The translations under genes were made by a program, and so were the position numbers. Below are positions 50,731 through 64,000 of a stretch of 64,000 nt of DNA, in pieces (position 1 is the first letter of the stretch; each line of letters starts with the position of its first letter). The stretch covers positions 1 to 64,000 of the forward strand of contig NZ_BMVU01000016.1 of the NCBI RefSeq assembly GCF_014650875.1. The letters run 5' to 3'. This stretch comes from Streptomyces minutiscleroticus. Its GTDB lineage: Bacteria; Actinomycetota; Actinomycetes; Streptomycetales; Streptomycetaceae. The notes below the pieces were generated by a model. That model did not search any database, was not told where the DNA came from, and saw only the letters and a list, made by a program, of their open reading frames with translations.

Positions 50731-51858
50731 TCACATCAGCGGTACGAGGAAGCGGCGCAGCGCCTCCTCGTAGGCGGCCGGGTCGGCGTTCCACGTGGCA
50801 CCGTGCGGGGCGTCCGGGACCGTGCGCAGGCTGACCAGGTCGGTCCGGCGGTCGGCGAGCCGGCGGGACAGTCCGTAGGCGGCGACGGTGTCGTCCGGGC
50901 TGTGCAGCACCAGCGTCGGGACCTTGACGTCCGCGGGGTCGGCGGCCGCGTCCGGGCGGTCGCCGCGCATCCGGGTGCGCCCCTGCGCGGCGCGGACGGC
51001 CAGCGGCAGCAGGACGCCGGGCGTCCGGCGGGCCCGGGCCAGCGCCCGCAGCGTCGCCTCCCAGTCCAGGACGGGCGAGTCCAGGACGACTCCGGCGATC
51101 CGGTCCCGCCGGGCCGAGTACGCGGCCGTGCGCAGCGCCATCGTGGCCCCCGTGGACCAGCCGTGCAGGACCACGCGCTCCGCGCCGTTGCGCACGGCGT
51201 ACCGCACGGCCGCGTCGAGGTCGCGCCACTCCGTCTCGCCCAGGTGGCCGAGGCCGTCGGGGGACCGGGGCGCGCCGGCGTCGCCCCGGTGGGCCAGGGC
51301 GAGGACGGGGAACTGCTGCCGGTGCAGGAACTCCATCACGTTGAGGGAGAGTTCGCGGGTCGTGCCGAGGCCGTGCGCGGCGATGACCCACAGATTGCGG
51401 GCGGCGGGCACGTGCCAGGCGGGCAGCGGGCCGAGTTCGCCCGGGATCTCCACGTCCTCGAAGTCCAGGCCGAGCGCGGTCCGCGGGTCGCCGCTGTACA
51501 CCTGCGGGGTGAACCACACCGTGTCGCCGCACGCCGGAGTGCCGTACGTGACGCGCTCCAGGCGGCGCACGACCGTGTCGGCGGTGTGCGGCACCGCTTC
51601 GAGCACGGGCCCCACGACGGCGTGCAGGTCGTCACCCGCCAGGCCGTACACCCCGGAGCGCAGGGAGGCCAGGTCCCGGGTGAGCGTGATCTGCCCGGCC
51701 GCGGTCGCGTGCACGGTGAGCCGGGAGTCGCCGGGCAGCGGTCCGTTCGGGGGTGCCTTGAGGGCGGCGTCGCTGGCGAGCCGGCCGGCCGCGACGGAGG
51801 CCGCCCCGGCGGCGAGGGCGACGGTGACGGCTGCGGCGGTCGCTTTCACGGTACGCAC
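50731..51858 (-). CDS. Alpha/beta hydrolase with N-terminal membrane anchor or signal
   Basis: The 375-aa protein begins with a hydrophobic stretch (about 5-25, ATAAAVTVALAAGAASVAAG), either a signal peptide or an anchor. The hydrolase core has HGLGTTRELSLN, nucleophile elbow HGWSTGATMAL, acid Asp in HSPDDTVAAYG and His in PDAPHGATW. Substrate is unknown. The GTG at 51858 has AGGAG about ten bases upstream; a GTG at 51948 is in frame but gives a charged Pro-rich N-terminus. Confidence 0.86.
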   Translation of the reverse strand: MRTVKATAAAVTVALAAGAASVAAGRLASDAALKAPPNGPLPGDSRLTVHATAAGQITLTRDLASLRSGVYGLAGDDLHAVVGPVLEAVPHTADTVVRRLERVTYGTPACGDTVWFTPQVYSGDPRTALGLDFEDVEIPGELGPLPAWHVPAARNLWVIAAHGLGTTRELSLNVMEFLHRQQFPVLALAHRGDAGAPRSPDGLGHLGETEWRDLDAAVRYAVRNGAERVVLHGWSTGATMALRTAAYSARRDRIAGVVLDSPVLDWEATLRALARARRTPGVLLPLAVRAAQGRTRMRGDRPDAAADPADVKVPTLVLHSPDDTVAAYGLSRRLADRRTDLVSLRTVPDAPHGATWNADPAAYEEALRRFLVPLM

Positions 51859-51975
51859 GGATAACAGTCTCCTGACGGGGCCCGCGGTCGGCCAGCGGGG
51901 GGCGGGCTCGGGGTGATGGTCCCCCGCCGGGCCGGGGTCCCTGGTCACACAGGAGGGTGCCCCGTTCCCGCGCGG

Positions 51976-52668
51976 CTAGCCCGGCTGTCCGCAATCGCGC
52001 AGCCGCTCCGCCGCCTCCGCCGGTTGCTCCGGGGACAGCAGCGCCGGGGAGCGGCCGGGCACGGAGGAGGCGGTGAGCCGGAGGCGGCACATCCACTCCG
52101 GCTGCGCGGTCCGGTCGTACGCCTGCGCGAGCGTGGCGCCGTACGCGAGGGTGCCGTGGTTCCGCAGGGGGCGGGCGGTGCGGGCGGCGAGGGCCCGCAG
52201 CGCGTTCTCGGCCAACTTCCCGGCGCCGTGGGCCGCGCAGGGCGCGACGCGGACGGGCCCGCCGAGGGCGGCGGTCACGCAGTGGGCGGGCGGCAGCTTC
52301 GGCACGAGCGCGGAGACGGCGGCGACGTGCACGGCGTGGGCGTGGACGGCGGCCCGCGCGTCCGCGGCCCGGTACACGGCGAGGCGCAGGGGGAGTTCAC
52401 CGGTCGGGCGCAGCCGGCCGGGCACCCGGCGCCCGTCCGGGAGGCCGGCCCCGCGGACGTCCGACGGCCCCGGGCGGTCGTACGGCACGCCGGTCGGCGT
52501 GACCGGGACGGTGCCGCCGACCCGTACGGAGACGTTGCCGGACGTGCCGACCACGAGTCCGTCGCGGACGGTGCGGCGGGCCTTGGCGACGAGGTCCTCC
52601 CCCGCCGCTGCCTCCGCCTCGTGCGCGTCACGCGCGCCCTGCGCGCCCCCGCGCCGCCCGTCCCCCAC
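51976..52668 (-). CDS. Class II aldolase/adducin-family protein
   Basis: The 230-aa protein has the fold's early motif VVGTSGNVSVRVGG, the metal-binding HAHAVHVAAVSAL and the later RNHGTLAYGATLAQAY. These match L-fuculose-phosphate aldolase-like proteins that bind zinc through three His. The expected fourth, Glu-bearing segment is not obvious. The substrate is unknown. The start is uncertain: GTG 52668 is weak, and the sequence upstream is Arg/Gly-rich shadow. Confidence 0.82.
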   Translation of the reverse strand: MGDGRRGGAQGARDAHEAEAAAGEDLVAKARRTVRDGLVVGTSGNVSVRVGGTVPVTPTGVPYDRPGPSDVRGAGLPDGRRVPGRLRPTGELPLRLAVYRAADARAAVHAHAVHVAAVSALVPKLPPAHCVTAALGGPVRVAPCAAHGAGKLAENALRALAARTARPLRNHGTLAYGATLAQAYDRTAQPEWMCRLRLTASSVPGRSPALLSPEQPAEAAERLRDCGQPG

Positions 52669-52921
52669 GCCCCCACCGTCCCTCGTGCTCCGTCTCTGCC
52701 CGGCCGTTCCGCCCTCCCGCCGGACCGGGCCGCCGAGGGGCCCGGGCGCGCGCACTCTAGGGCGGAGGCGGCAGGTCCGTAAGGGCGCGCGGGCGCTTGC
52801 ACGGGTTGTTGAGCGTTTTGGCCGATGCCGGACACCCGTGCTCGGCACGGGACGCGAGTGCATGAAGATTCCAGTAATCTCTGGACGATTTTTCACGCAC
52901 GCCGTCATTCCGGGGGGAAAC

Positions 52922-53659
52922 ATGGCTTGTAATCACAAATCGTCCCGTCACCGTGCCCGGGTCGCCGCTGCCTCCGCGGCGGCGCTCGTCCTGGGGACCG
53001 TGCTCGCCGAGGTGCCGGCCGCGGCGGCGGGCCCGCCGCGGGGGCACGACGTCTCCTCGCACCAGAAGAAGATCAATTGGAAGAGCGCGAAGAGCAAGGG
53101 CGCGTCGTTCGTGTACGTGAAGGCGACGGAGTCGCACACGTACCGCAATCCGCACTTCGGCCGGCAGTACACCGGGTCGCGGGACGCGGGCCTGATCCGC
53201 GGGGCCTACCACTTCGCGGTGCCGAACCGGTCGTCGGGCAAGAAGCAGGCCGCGTTCTTCGTGCGCAACGGCGGCGGCTGGAGCGCGGACGGCCGGACCC
53301 TGCCGCCCGCGCTCGACATCGAGTACAACCCGTACGGCCGCAAGAAGTGCTACGGCCTGAGCAAGGCCGGGATGGTCCACTGGATCAAGAGCTTCAGCGA
53401 CGAGGTGAAGCGGCGGACGGGCCGGCGCCCGGTGATCTACACGACCACCCACTGGTGGAACACGTGCACCGGCCGCAGCAAGGTGTTCGGCGCGGACCAC
53501 GCGCTGTGGCTCGCCCGCTACGGCTCGTCGCCCGGCCCGCTGCCGGCCGGCTGGAAGTACTGGACGATCTGGCAGTACGACAACGGCGGGCGGCTGCCGG
53601 GTGACCAGAATCTCTTCAACGGCTCCATGAAGCGGCTCAAGGCGTTCGCCCGGGGCTGA
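52922..53659 (+). CDS. Secreted GH25 lysozyme (muramidase)
   Basis: The 245-aa preprotein has a signal peptide (basic start, core RVAAASAAALVLGTVLA, cleavage after AAA near residue 38). The GH25 domain contains GHDVSSHQKKINW, FVYVKATESHTYRN and the catalytic Asp-Glu pair in ALDIEYNPYG, followed by VIYTTTHWW and KYWTIWQYDNGG. It cleaves the glycan strand of peptidoglycan outside the cell. ATG 52922 has GGGGGGAAAC directly upstream. Two tandem hairpins follow the gene. An inverted repeat TCCAG-N6-CTGGA lies 37 bases before the start. Confidence 0.94.
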   Translation: MACNHKSSRHRARVAAASAAALVLGTVLAEVPAAAAGPPRGHDVSSHQKKINWKSAKSKGASFVYVKATESHTYRNPHFGRQYTGSRDAGLIRGAYHFAVPNRSSGKKQAAFFVRNGGGWSADGRTLPPALDIEYNPYGRKKCYGLSKAGMVHWIKSFSDEVKRRTGRRPVIYTTTHWWNTCTGRSKVFGADHALWLARYGSSPGPLPAGWKYWTIWQYDNGGRLPGDQNLFNGSMKRLKAFARG

Positions 53660-53662
53660 ACC

Positions 53663-53736
53663 CGCAGGCGGAAGTGACCGCTCCGCCTGCGTTCGAGCCT
53701 CGGGGCCGCCACTCCCCCCACAAGCGGAGTGGCGGC
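53663..53736 (+). terminator. Two tandem hairpins after the GH25 gene
   Basis: A 10-bp stem (53663-53672 with 53682-53691) and an 11-bp stem (53705-53715 with 53726-53736) follow the lysozyme gene. They separate it from the phosphate transporter promoter. Confidence 0.75.
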
Positions 53737-53768
53737 ACGCCCATGGGGTCACCCTCTCGCCCGCCCCA

Positions 53769-53790
53769 GTTCATCTGCCGTTCACCCAGG
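53769..53790 (+). promoter_or_regulatory. PHO box (PhoP direct repeats)
   Basis: GTTCATCTGCC (53769-53779) and GTTCACCCAGG (53780-53790) are adjacent 11-base direct repeats with the Streptomyces PhoP consensus GTTCACC. A third weaker unit (CTGCCTACGGT) follows. They lie 48 bases upstream of the phosphate transporter start. This predicts direct control by the PhoR-PhoP system, as known from memory for pitH2 of S. coelicolor. Confidence 0.75.
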
Positions 53791-53837
53791 CTGCCTACGG
53801 TCCACATGCCACTGACGTCCAACAGAAGCCTGGGTAA

Positions 53838-55079
<1,242 letters not shown>

Positions 55080-55091
55080 GGAACGAACGGC

Positions 55092-55313
55092 ATGAAAATC
55101 GACTGGGCGGCCCTCGGCTCCGTCTTCGGCGTGAGCCTCGTGGTCACGGTGGCCCTGGTGGGCCTGTTCACCCTCGGCATCGTCGCCCTCGCCAAGCGGG
55201 AGACCGCCGCGGCGCGGGGCGGCTCCGCCGCGGCGGCCGCGACCGGCGCGTACGCCTGCTTCGCCGCCTGCGCGGCGGCCGTGGCGTACGGGATCTACCT
55301 GATCGTGGCCTGA
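55092..55313 (+). CDS. Small membrane protein co-transcribed with pitH
   Basis: The 73-aa protein has two hydrophobic helices (about 9-34 and 49-72) joined by a short basic Arg/Ala/Gly loop. It follows the phosphate transporter with a 12-base gap and AAGGAAC upstream. Streptomyces Pit genes usually have this partner; its role is unknown and could be a subunit or a stability factor. Confidence 0.85.
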   Translation: MKIDWAALGSVFGVSLVVTVALVGLFTLGIVALAKRETAAARGGSAAAAATGAYACFAACAAAVAYGIYLIVA

Positions 55314-55360
55314 GGCCCGGCACCGGCCGGACCTCCTCGCCGCGGACCCCTTCCGCACAC

Positions 55361-55397
55361 CCTGTGGGCGGCGGCCTCCCCGGTCGCCGCCCACAGG
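55361..55397 (+). terminator. Terminator after the pitH operon
   Basis: A perfect 13-bp stem (55361-55373 with 55385-55397) with an 11-base loop lies 47 bases past the small partner gene. Confidence 0.85.
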
Positions 55398-55569
55398 CGT
55401 TCCCGCCCCGCTCCGGCGCCCCGCCCCGTCCCGCCGGCCCGCGCGTTCCGGCCGTCCCGCCTGTGAGCCGGGCCACGCGGGAGGCGTACCGGACAGCCGG
55501 ACGGCCGGTGTTTCGTGTGGGCATCAGCACACTCCTCCGTCGCAGGTCAACGGCAAGTTGACGGGGGGT

Positions 55570-55725
55570 GGCGGGCGTGGTGGACTTCCGGGGCCAAGTA
55601 CGGCGGCAGGAGAGGAAGCCGGTGGAAGTCCGGCGCGGTCCCGCCACTGTCACCGGGGACACCGGTCCCCGGGAGCCAGGAACTCTCGCCGCCGGTCTCG
55701 TCGAACCAGGGCGCGGACACCCTGA
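55570..55725 (+). promoter_or_regulatory. Cobalamin (AdoCbl) riboswitch
   Basis: The B12-box core is intact: GGTGGAAGTCCGGCGCGGTC then CCGCCACTGT (55621-55650), preceded by AGAGGAAGCC and followed by GGGAGCCAGGAACTC (55671-55685). These are the conserved J/P elements of the cobalamin riboswitch. It lies directly upstream of cobD and, through overlaps, of cobQ and cobN. In Actinobacteria, adenosylcobalamin binding usually hides the start region and represses translation or transcription. Exact ends are approximate. Confidence 0.92.
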
Positions 55726-55814
55726 GTGAGGACATATCGCCATGTGCGGCCACCTGCCACGGACCAGTTCGCCGAGCACCGGAGCACGGCCCGGACCAGC
55801 GGCGGGCTGACGCC

Positions 55815-56816
55815 GTGCGTGCCGATCGCGTCTACGCGTACGGTGCCGCCGCCGGCCTCCTCGGGGACCTGCTCCTCGGCGATCCCCGCCGAGGCCACCC
55901 GGTCGCCGTGTTCGGCCGTGCCGCGGGCGCCGTGGAACGAGAGCTGTGGCGGGACCACCGCGGATGGGGCGCGCTGCACACCGCGGTGTGCGTGGGCGCC
56001 GCCGCCGGGAGCGCCGCGCTCGCCGCGCGGGCCGTCCGCACCTCCCCCGTAGCGTCCGTCGCGCTGACCGCCGCCACCACCTGGGCCGTCGTCGGCGGGA
56101 CCTCGCTGGGCCGCGAGGCGCGGGCCGTGGGCGCCGCGCTCGCCGCCGGGGACGTGGAGGCCGCCCGCGCGCGGCTGCCGCACCTGTGCGGGCGGGACCC
56201 GCAGGCGCTGGACGAGGCCGGGATCGCGCGGGCCGTCGTGGAGTCGGTCGCCGAGAACACCTCCGACGCCGTCGTGGGCGCCCTCGTCTGGGGCGCCGTG
56301 GGCGGCGTGCCGGGGCTCGCGGCCTTCCGCGCCGTCAACACGCTCGACGCCATGGTCGGGCACAGGTCGCCCCGGTACCGCCGCTACGGCTGGGCCTCCG
56401 CCCGCCTCGACGACGTGGCCGGCTGGCCGGGCGCCCGGCTCACCGCCGCCCTCGCCGCCGCGGCCGGCGGGAACCCGCTCGGCGCCGTGCGCGCCTGGCG
56501 GGCCGACGCCCGCAGGCACCCGAGCCCCAACGCGGGCCCGGTCGAGGCCTCCTTCGCCGGCGCGCTGGGCGTACGGCTCGGCGGCACCCTCTCCTACGGG
56601 GGCCGCGTCGAGCACCGGCCCGTGCTCAACGGCGGGGGCCGCGCCGTGGAGGTGGCGGACATCGAGCGGGCCGTGCGGCTCTCGCGCCGCGTGGGCTGGC
56701 TGGCCCTCGCCGCGAGCGCCGGCGCGCGGCTCGCCGCGGGCGCGTACGCGAGGAGGACCGCCGGACGGTCCGGAGCGGTGCGAGGAACACGAGGAGCACG
56801 AGGAGGGGGAGCATGA
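55815..56816 (+). CDS. cobD: Adenosylcobinamide-phosphate synthase CobD/CbiB
   Basis: The 333-aa membrane protein has several helices, with family segments LLGDLLLGDPRRGHPVAVFGR, VVESVAENTSDAVVGALVWG, FRAVNTLDAMVGHRSPRYRRYGWASARLDD and HPSPNAGPVEASFAGALGV. It attaches aminopropanol phosphate (or analog) to adenosylcobyric acid. The start GTG 55815 is just after the riboswitch; the upstream in-frame sequence runs through the riboswitch and is not coding. It overlaps cobQ by 4 bases. Confidence 0.93.
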   Translation: MRADRVYAYGAAAGLLGDLLLGDPRRGHPVAVFGRAAGAVERELWRDHRGWGALHTAVCVGAAAGSAALAARAVRTSPVASVALTAATTWAVVGGTSLGREARAVGAALAAGDVEAARARLPHLCGRDPQALDEAGIARAVVESVAENTSDAVVGALVWGAVGGVPGLAAFRAVNTLDAMVGHRSPRYRRYGWASARLDDVAGWPGARLTAALAAAAGGNPLGAVRAWRADARRHPSPNAGPVEASFAGALGVRLGGTLSYGGRVEHRPVLNGGGRAVEVADIERAVRLSRRVGWLALAASAGARLAAGAYARRTAGRSGAVRGTRGARGGGA

Positions 56817-58329
56817 GCGGCGAGAGCGGCGGCGGCCTGCTGGTCGCGGGGACGACGTCCGACGCGGGCAAGAGCGTGGTCACCGCGGGGATCTGCCGGT
56901 GGCTGGTGCGCCGGGGCGTCAAGGTGGCGCCCTTCAAGGCGCAGAACATGTCCCTGAACTCCTTCGTCACGCGCGAGGGCGCCGAGATCGGGCGGGCCCA
57001 GGCCATGCAGGCCCAGGCGTGCCGGATCGAGCCCACCGCGCTGATGAACCCCGTCCTGCTCAAGCCCGGCAGCGACCACAGCAGCCAGGTCGTGCTCATG
57101 GGCAGGCCCGTGGGCGAGATGAGCGCGCGCGGCTACCACGGCGGGCGCCGGGAGAAGCTGCTCGGGACGGTGCTGGAGTGCCTGGCCGAGTTGCGGGGCA
57201 CGTATGACGCGGTGATCTGCGAGGGGGCGGGCTCACCGGCCGAGATCAACCTGCGCCGGACCGACATCGTGAACATGGGGATCGCCCGGAACGCGCGCCT
57301 GCCCGTCCTCGTCGTCGGCGACATCGACCGCGGCGGCGTCTTCGCCTCCTTCTTCGGCACCCTCGCGCTGCTGAGCCGCGAGGACCAGGCGCTGGTCTCC
57401 GGGTTCCTGGTCAACAAGTTCCGCGGCGACGTGTCGCTGCTGACGCCGGGCCTGGACATGCTGGAGGACCTCACCGGCCGCCCCTCGTACGGCGTGCTGC
57501 CCTTCCGGCACGGCCTCGGCATCGACGAGGAGGACGGGATGGCGGTGTCGCTGCGCGGTGCCGTGCGCGAGTCGGAGACCGCCCCGCCGGCCGGCGAGGA
57601 CGTCCTGCGCGTCGCCGTCTGCGCGATCCCGCTGATGTCCAACTTCACGGACGTGGACGCGCTGGCCGCCGAGCCGGGCGTGCTCGTGCGCTTCGTGGAC
57701 CGGCCCGAGGAGCTGGCCGACGCCGACCTCGTCGTCGTCCCCGGCACCCGCGGGACCGTCCGCGCGCTGGCGTGGCTGCGCGAGCGGGGCCTCGCGGACG
57801 CGATCCTGCGGCGCGCCGCCGAGGGGCGGCCCGTGCTCGGGATCTGCGGCGGCTTCCAGCTGCTCGGCGAGCACATCGAGGACGAGGTCGAGTCGCGCGC
57901 CGGCCACGTCGACGGGCTCGGCCTGCTGCCCGTGCGGGTGCGGTTCGCCCGTGAGAAGACCCTGACCAGGCCGGTGGGCGAGGCGCTCGGCGAACGCGTC
58001 GAGGGCTACGAGATCCACCACGGCCTCGCCGACGTGCTGGGCGGGGAGCCCTTCCTGGACGGCTGCCGGGTCGGCGCCGTCTGGGGCACGCACTGGCACG
58101 GCTCGCTGGAGTCCGACGGATTCCGGCGCGCCTTCCTGCGCGAGGTGGCGGCCGCCGCGGGCCGCCGCTTCGTGCCGGCCGCCGACACGTCGTTCGCCGC
58201 GCTGCGCGAGGAGCGGCTGGACCGGCTCGGCGACCTGATCGAGGAACACGCGGACACGGACGCGCTGTGGCGGCTCATCGAGTCGGGCGCGCCGCGAGGA
58301 CTGCCCTTCATCGCACCGGGAGCGCCCGC

Positions 58330-58333
<4 letters not shown>
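56813..58333 (+). CDS. cobQ: Cobyric acid synthase
   Basis: The 506-aa enzyme has an N-terminal ATP-binding domain starting LLVAGTTSDAGKSVVTAGICR and PFKAQNMSLNS. The C-terminal class I glutamine amidotransferase domain has nucleophile C345 in GICGGFQLLG and the His region GTHWHGSLESDGFRR. It amidates four carboxylates of adenosylcobyrinic acid a,c-diamide. The ATGA overlap with cobD and the ATGA overlap with cobN indicate one translation-coupled operon under the upstream cobalamin riboswitch. Confidence 0.96.
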
Positions 58334-61980
<3,647 letters not shown>

Positions 61981-61986
61981 CCTTCC

Positions 61987-62075
61987 CGCAAACCCCCGCG
62001 TCGGCGGGGAGCAAGTCATCCCACGCAGAGCCCACGGGTTCGACTTCGGATCATCCCCGCGTCGGCGGGGAACAG
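61987..62075. CRISPR. Two-repeat orphan CRISPR-like element (type I-E repeat form)
   Basis: A degenerate 28-base repeat (61987-62014) and an intact-looking one (62048-62075) flank a 33-base spacer (62015-62047); the period is exactly 61. They share a 17-base core CCCCGCGTCGGCGGGGA containing the stem CCCCGC-GTCG-GCGGGG, and the second begins GGATCAT and ends ACAG like actinobacterial type I-E repeats. No cas genes are in the window and no third repeat exists at the next 61-base position on either side. The spacer resembles the 3' part of cobN (see findings). It begins six bases after the cobN stop. Confidence 0.75.
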
Positions 62076-62150
62076 ACCACCACCTTGATCGGCCTTCGGT
62101 CCGACCACGAGCCGCTCTTCCCCAAGTCACCCGAAGGAGTGATCGCAGCG

Positions 62151-64000
62151 TGAGCACGCCCTATCCGTTCACGGCCGTCGTCGGACAGGACGACCTGCGG
62201 CTGGCGCTGCTGCTGAACGCCGTCTCGCCCGCGGTGGGCGGCGTGCTGGTGCGCGGCGAGAAGGGCACCGCGAAGTCCACCGCCGTGCGCGCGCTGTCGG
62301 CGCTGCTGCCCGCGGTCGACGTCGTGCCCGGGTGCCGGTTCTCCTGCGACCCCGCGGCGCCGGACCCGGCGTGCCCGGACGGGCCCCACGAGGCCGGTCC
62401 CGGCGCCATCCGCCCCGCCCGCATGGTCGAGCTGCCCGTCGGCGCCTCCGAGGACCGGCTCGTCGGCGCGCTCGACATCGAGCGGGCGCTCTCGGAGGGC
62501 GTGAAGGCCTTCGAGCCGGGCCTGCTGGCCGACGCGCACCGCGGCATCCTTTACGTGGACGAAGTCAACTTGTTGCACGACCATCTGGTCGACCTGCTTC
62601 TCGACGCGGCCGCCATGGGCGCCTCCTACGTCGAGCGCGAGGGCGTCTCCGTGCGGCACGCCGCCCGGTTCCTGCTGGTCGGCACCATGAACCCGGAGGA
62701 GGGCGAGCTGCGCCCGCAGCTGCTCGACCGGTTCGGGCTGACCGTCGAGGTCGCGGCCTCGCGCGAGCCCGACCAGCGGGTGGAGGTCGTCCGGCGGCGG
62801 CTCGCGTACGACGACGACCCGGAGGGCTTCGCCGCGCGCTTCGGCGCGGACGAGTCGGCGCTGCGGGCGCGGATCGTGGCGGCCCGCGCGCTGCTGCCGT
62901 CCGTGCGGCTCGGCGACGGCGCGCTGCGGCAGATCGCGGCGACCTGCGCGGCCTTCGAGGTCGACGGCATGCGCGCGGACATCGTGATGGCGCGCACGGC
63001 GACCGCGCTGGCCGCCTGGGCGGGGCGTACGGACGTGCTCGCCGAGGACGTCCGGCAGGCCGCGCTGCTGGCGCTGCCGCACCGGCGCCGCCGCAACCCC
63101 TTCGACGCGCCCGGCCTGGACGAGGACAAGCTCGACGAGACGCTGGAGCAGTTCGGCTCCGGCGAGGACGGGGACGGGGACGACGACCCGGACCCGGACG
63201 GGCCCGGTGGCGGCGGGCGGCCGCCGCAGGACGGTCCCGACACGTCCGGGGGACCGCAGGACGGACAGGACGCGGCCGACGCCCCGGCGGACGGTGACAC
63301 TGGCGCGCGGCCCGAGGCCGGCGAGGGCGGGTCCCCGCAGGCCTCCGGCGGCGAGCAGCAGCCCGCCCGGGCCGCGGACCCCTTCCGTACGAAGGTGCTG
63401 ACCGTGCCGGGCCTGGGCGAGGGCACCGCGGGGCGGCGCTCCCGCGCGCGCACCGAGCACGGCCGGACCACGGGCGCCCGGCGGCCGCGCGGCGCGCTCA
63501 CCAAGCTGCACCTGGCGGCGACCGTGCAGGCCGCGGCCCCGCACCAGCGGGCGCGCGGCCGGTCGGGCCGCGGCCTGGTGGTGCGCCGGGACGACCTGCG
63601 GCAGGCGGTGCGGGAGGGGCACGAGTCCAATCTCGTGCTGTTCGTCGTGGACGCGTCCGGGTCGATGGCGGCCCGGCAGCGCATGGGCGCGGTCAAGGGC
63701 GCCGTGCTGTCGCTGCTGCTCGACGCCTACCAGCGGCGGGACAAGGTGGGTCTGGTGACCTTCCGGGGCTCGGCGGCCGACGTGGCGCTGCCGCCCACCT
63801 CCTCGGTGGACGCGGCGGCGACCCGCCTGGAGTCGCTGCCCACGGGCGGCCGGACGCCGCTCGCGGCGGGGCTGCTGAAGGCCCACGACGTGCTGCGGGT
63901 GGAGCGGCTGCGCGATCCGGCGCGCCGCCCGCTGGTGGTCGTGGTGACGGACGGGCGGGCCACCGGCGGGCCGGAGCCCGTCGCGCTCGCCGGACGCGCG
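62151..64000 (+). CDS. Fused ChlI/ChlD-type chelatase AAA+/VWA subunit (cobaltochelatase partner), partial
   Basis: The reading frame runs off the window with 616 residues visible. The N-terminal AAA+ domain starts YPFTAVVGQDDLRLALLLNAV and has Walker A RGEKGTAKST, Walker B GILYVDEVNLL and GTMNPEEGELRPQLLDRFGL. An acidic Asp/Gly/Pro-rich linker (about 345-410) leads to a VWA domain with the MIDAS motif VVDASGSMAARQR (about 503). This is the single-chain ChlI+ChlD form that pairs with CobN in many Actinobacteria. GTG 62151 has GAAGGAG ten bases upstream. It follows the CRISPR-like element and is probably co-transcribed with cobN unless that element interrupts it. Confidence 0.93.

Noticed and set aside
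52866..52886. Operator for the lysozyme gene (TCCAG-N6-CTGGA)
   Set aside because: The inverted repeat is short and could occur by chance, so it is mentioned only in the gene entry.
62076..62136. A third CRISPR repeat at the next 61-base position
   Set aside because: No core CCCCGC...GCGGGG is present at 62109-62136, so the element has only two repeats.

Overview
The window is chromosomal DNA from a Streptomyces or very close relative. The evidence is very high GC with GC-rich third codon positions, many GTG starts, a chaplin gene, a streptophobe-type membrane protein, and Streptomyces-only families. From memory, gene content and order match the S. coelicolor core region around SCO1796-SCO1850 (stomatin, chaplin E, serB, inhA/fabG, tldD/E, tyrS, moaA, pitH, cobD-cobQ-cobN, chelatase). 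I see no prophage, insertion sequence, rRNA, tRNA or biosynthetic gene cluster. This is ordinary core chromosome with a few unusual small elements.

Layout. 0-7 kb: minus-strand SPFH/NfeD pair and an ABC ATPase, a conserved unknown gene, the cysteine-less chaplin chpE, a GAF-histidine kinase/NarL regulator pair, and a secreted lytic transglycosylase. 7-18 kb: a double-FHA ABC exporter, a streptophobe membrane protein, serB, a SixA phosphatase, two very small membrane proteins (one only 38 aa), a CynX-type MFS transporter divergent from a FadR-type regulator with an AT-rich palindrome between them, and a small secreted protein. 18-27 kb: inhA-type enoyl-ACP reductase and fabG in one operon, tldD/tldE, tyrS, small membrane proteins, moaA. 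27-34 kb: acetate-type symporter with its DUF485 partner, and two tandem secreted subtilases. 33-41 kb: CaiB-type protein, CopD-like protein, DEDDh exonuclease with BRCT, SURF1 protein, GH15 hydrolase, divergent SDR. 41-46 kb: an Asp23/Gls24 envelope-stress operon (AmaP, DUF6286, Asp23, DUF2273, Asp23) opposite a related unknown gene, and an enoyl-CoA hydratase. 46-54 kb: a small helix-turn-helix protein matching the nucleoid protein Gbn, an ABC-F protein with an apparent leader peptide, two unknown or hydrolase genes, a class II aldolase-like gene, and a GH25 lysozyme. 53.7-64 kb: low-affinity phosphate transporter with a PHO box, then a cobalamin riboswitch heading cobD-cobQ-cobN, a two-repeat CRISPR remnant, and a ChlI/ChlD-type chelatase running off the window.

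The most unexpected element is the orphan CRISPR-like pair at 61987-62075, immediately after cobN. Its single 33-nt spacer is, on the opposite strand, a divergent copy of a segment near the 3' end of the adjacent cobN. It matches at 27 of 33 positions and all six mismatches fall on cobN third codon positions, so the spacer appears to come from another organism's cobN. Other notable signals are seven GATC sites in 82 bp beside the Gbn-like gene, a 7-codon apparently leaderless upstream ORF before the ABC-F gene, an Asp23-like gene hidden under an unknown annotation, and an SDR without the canonical YxxxK.
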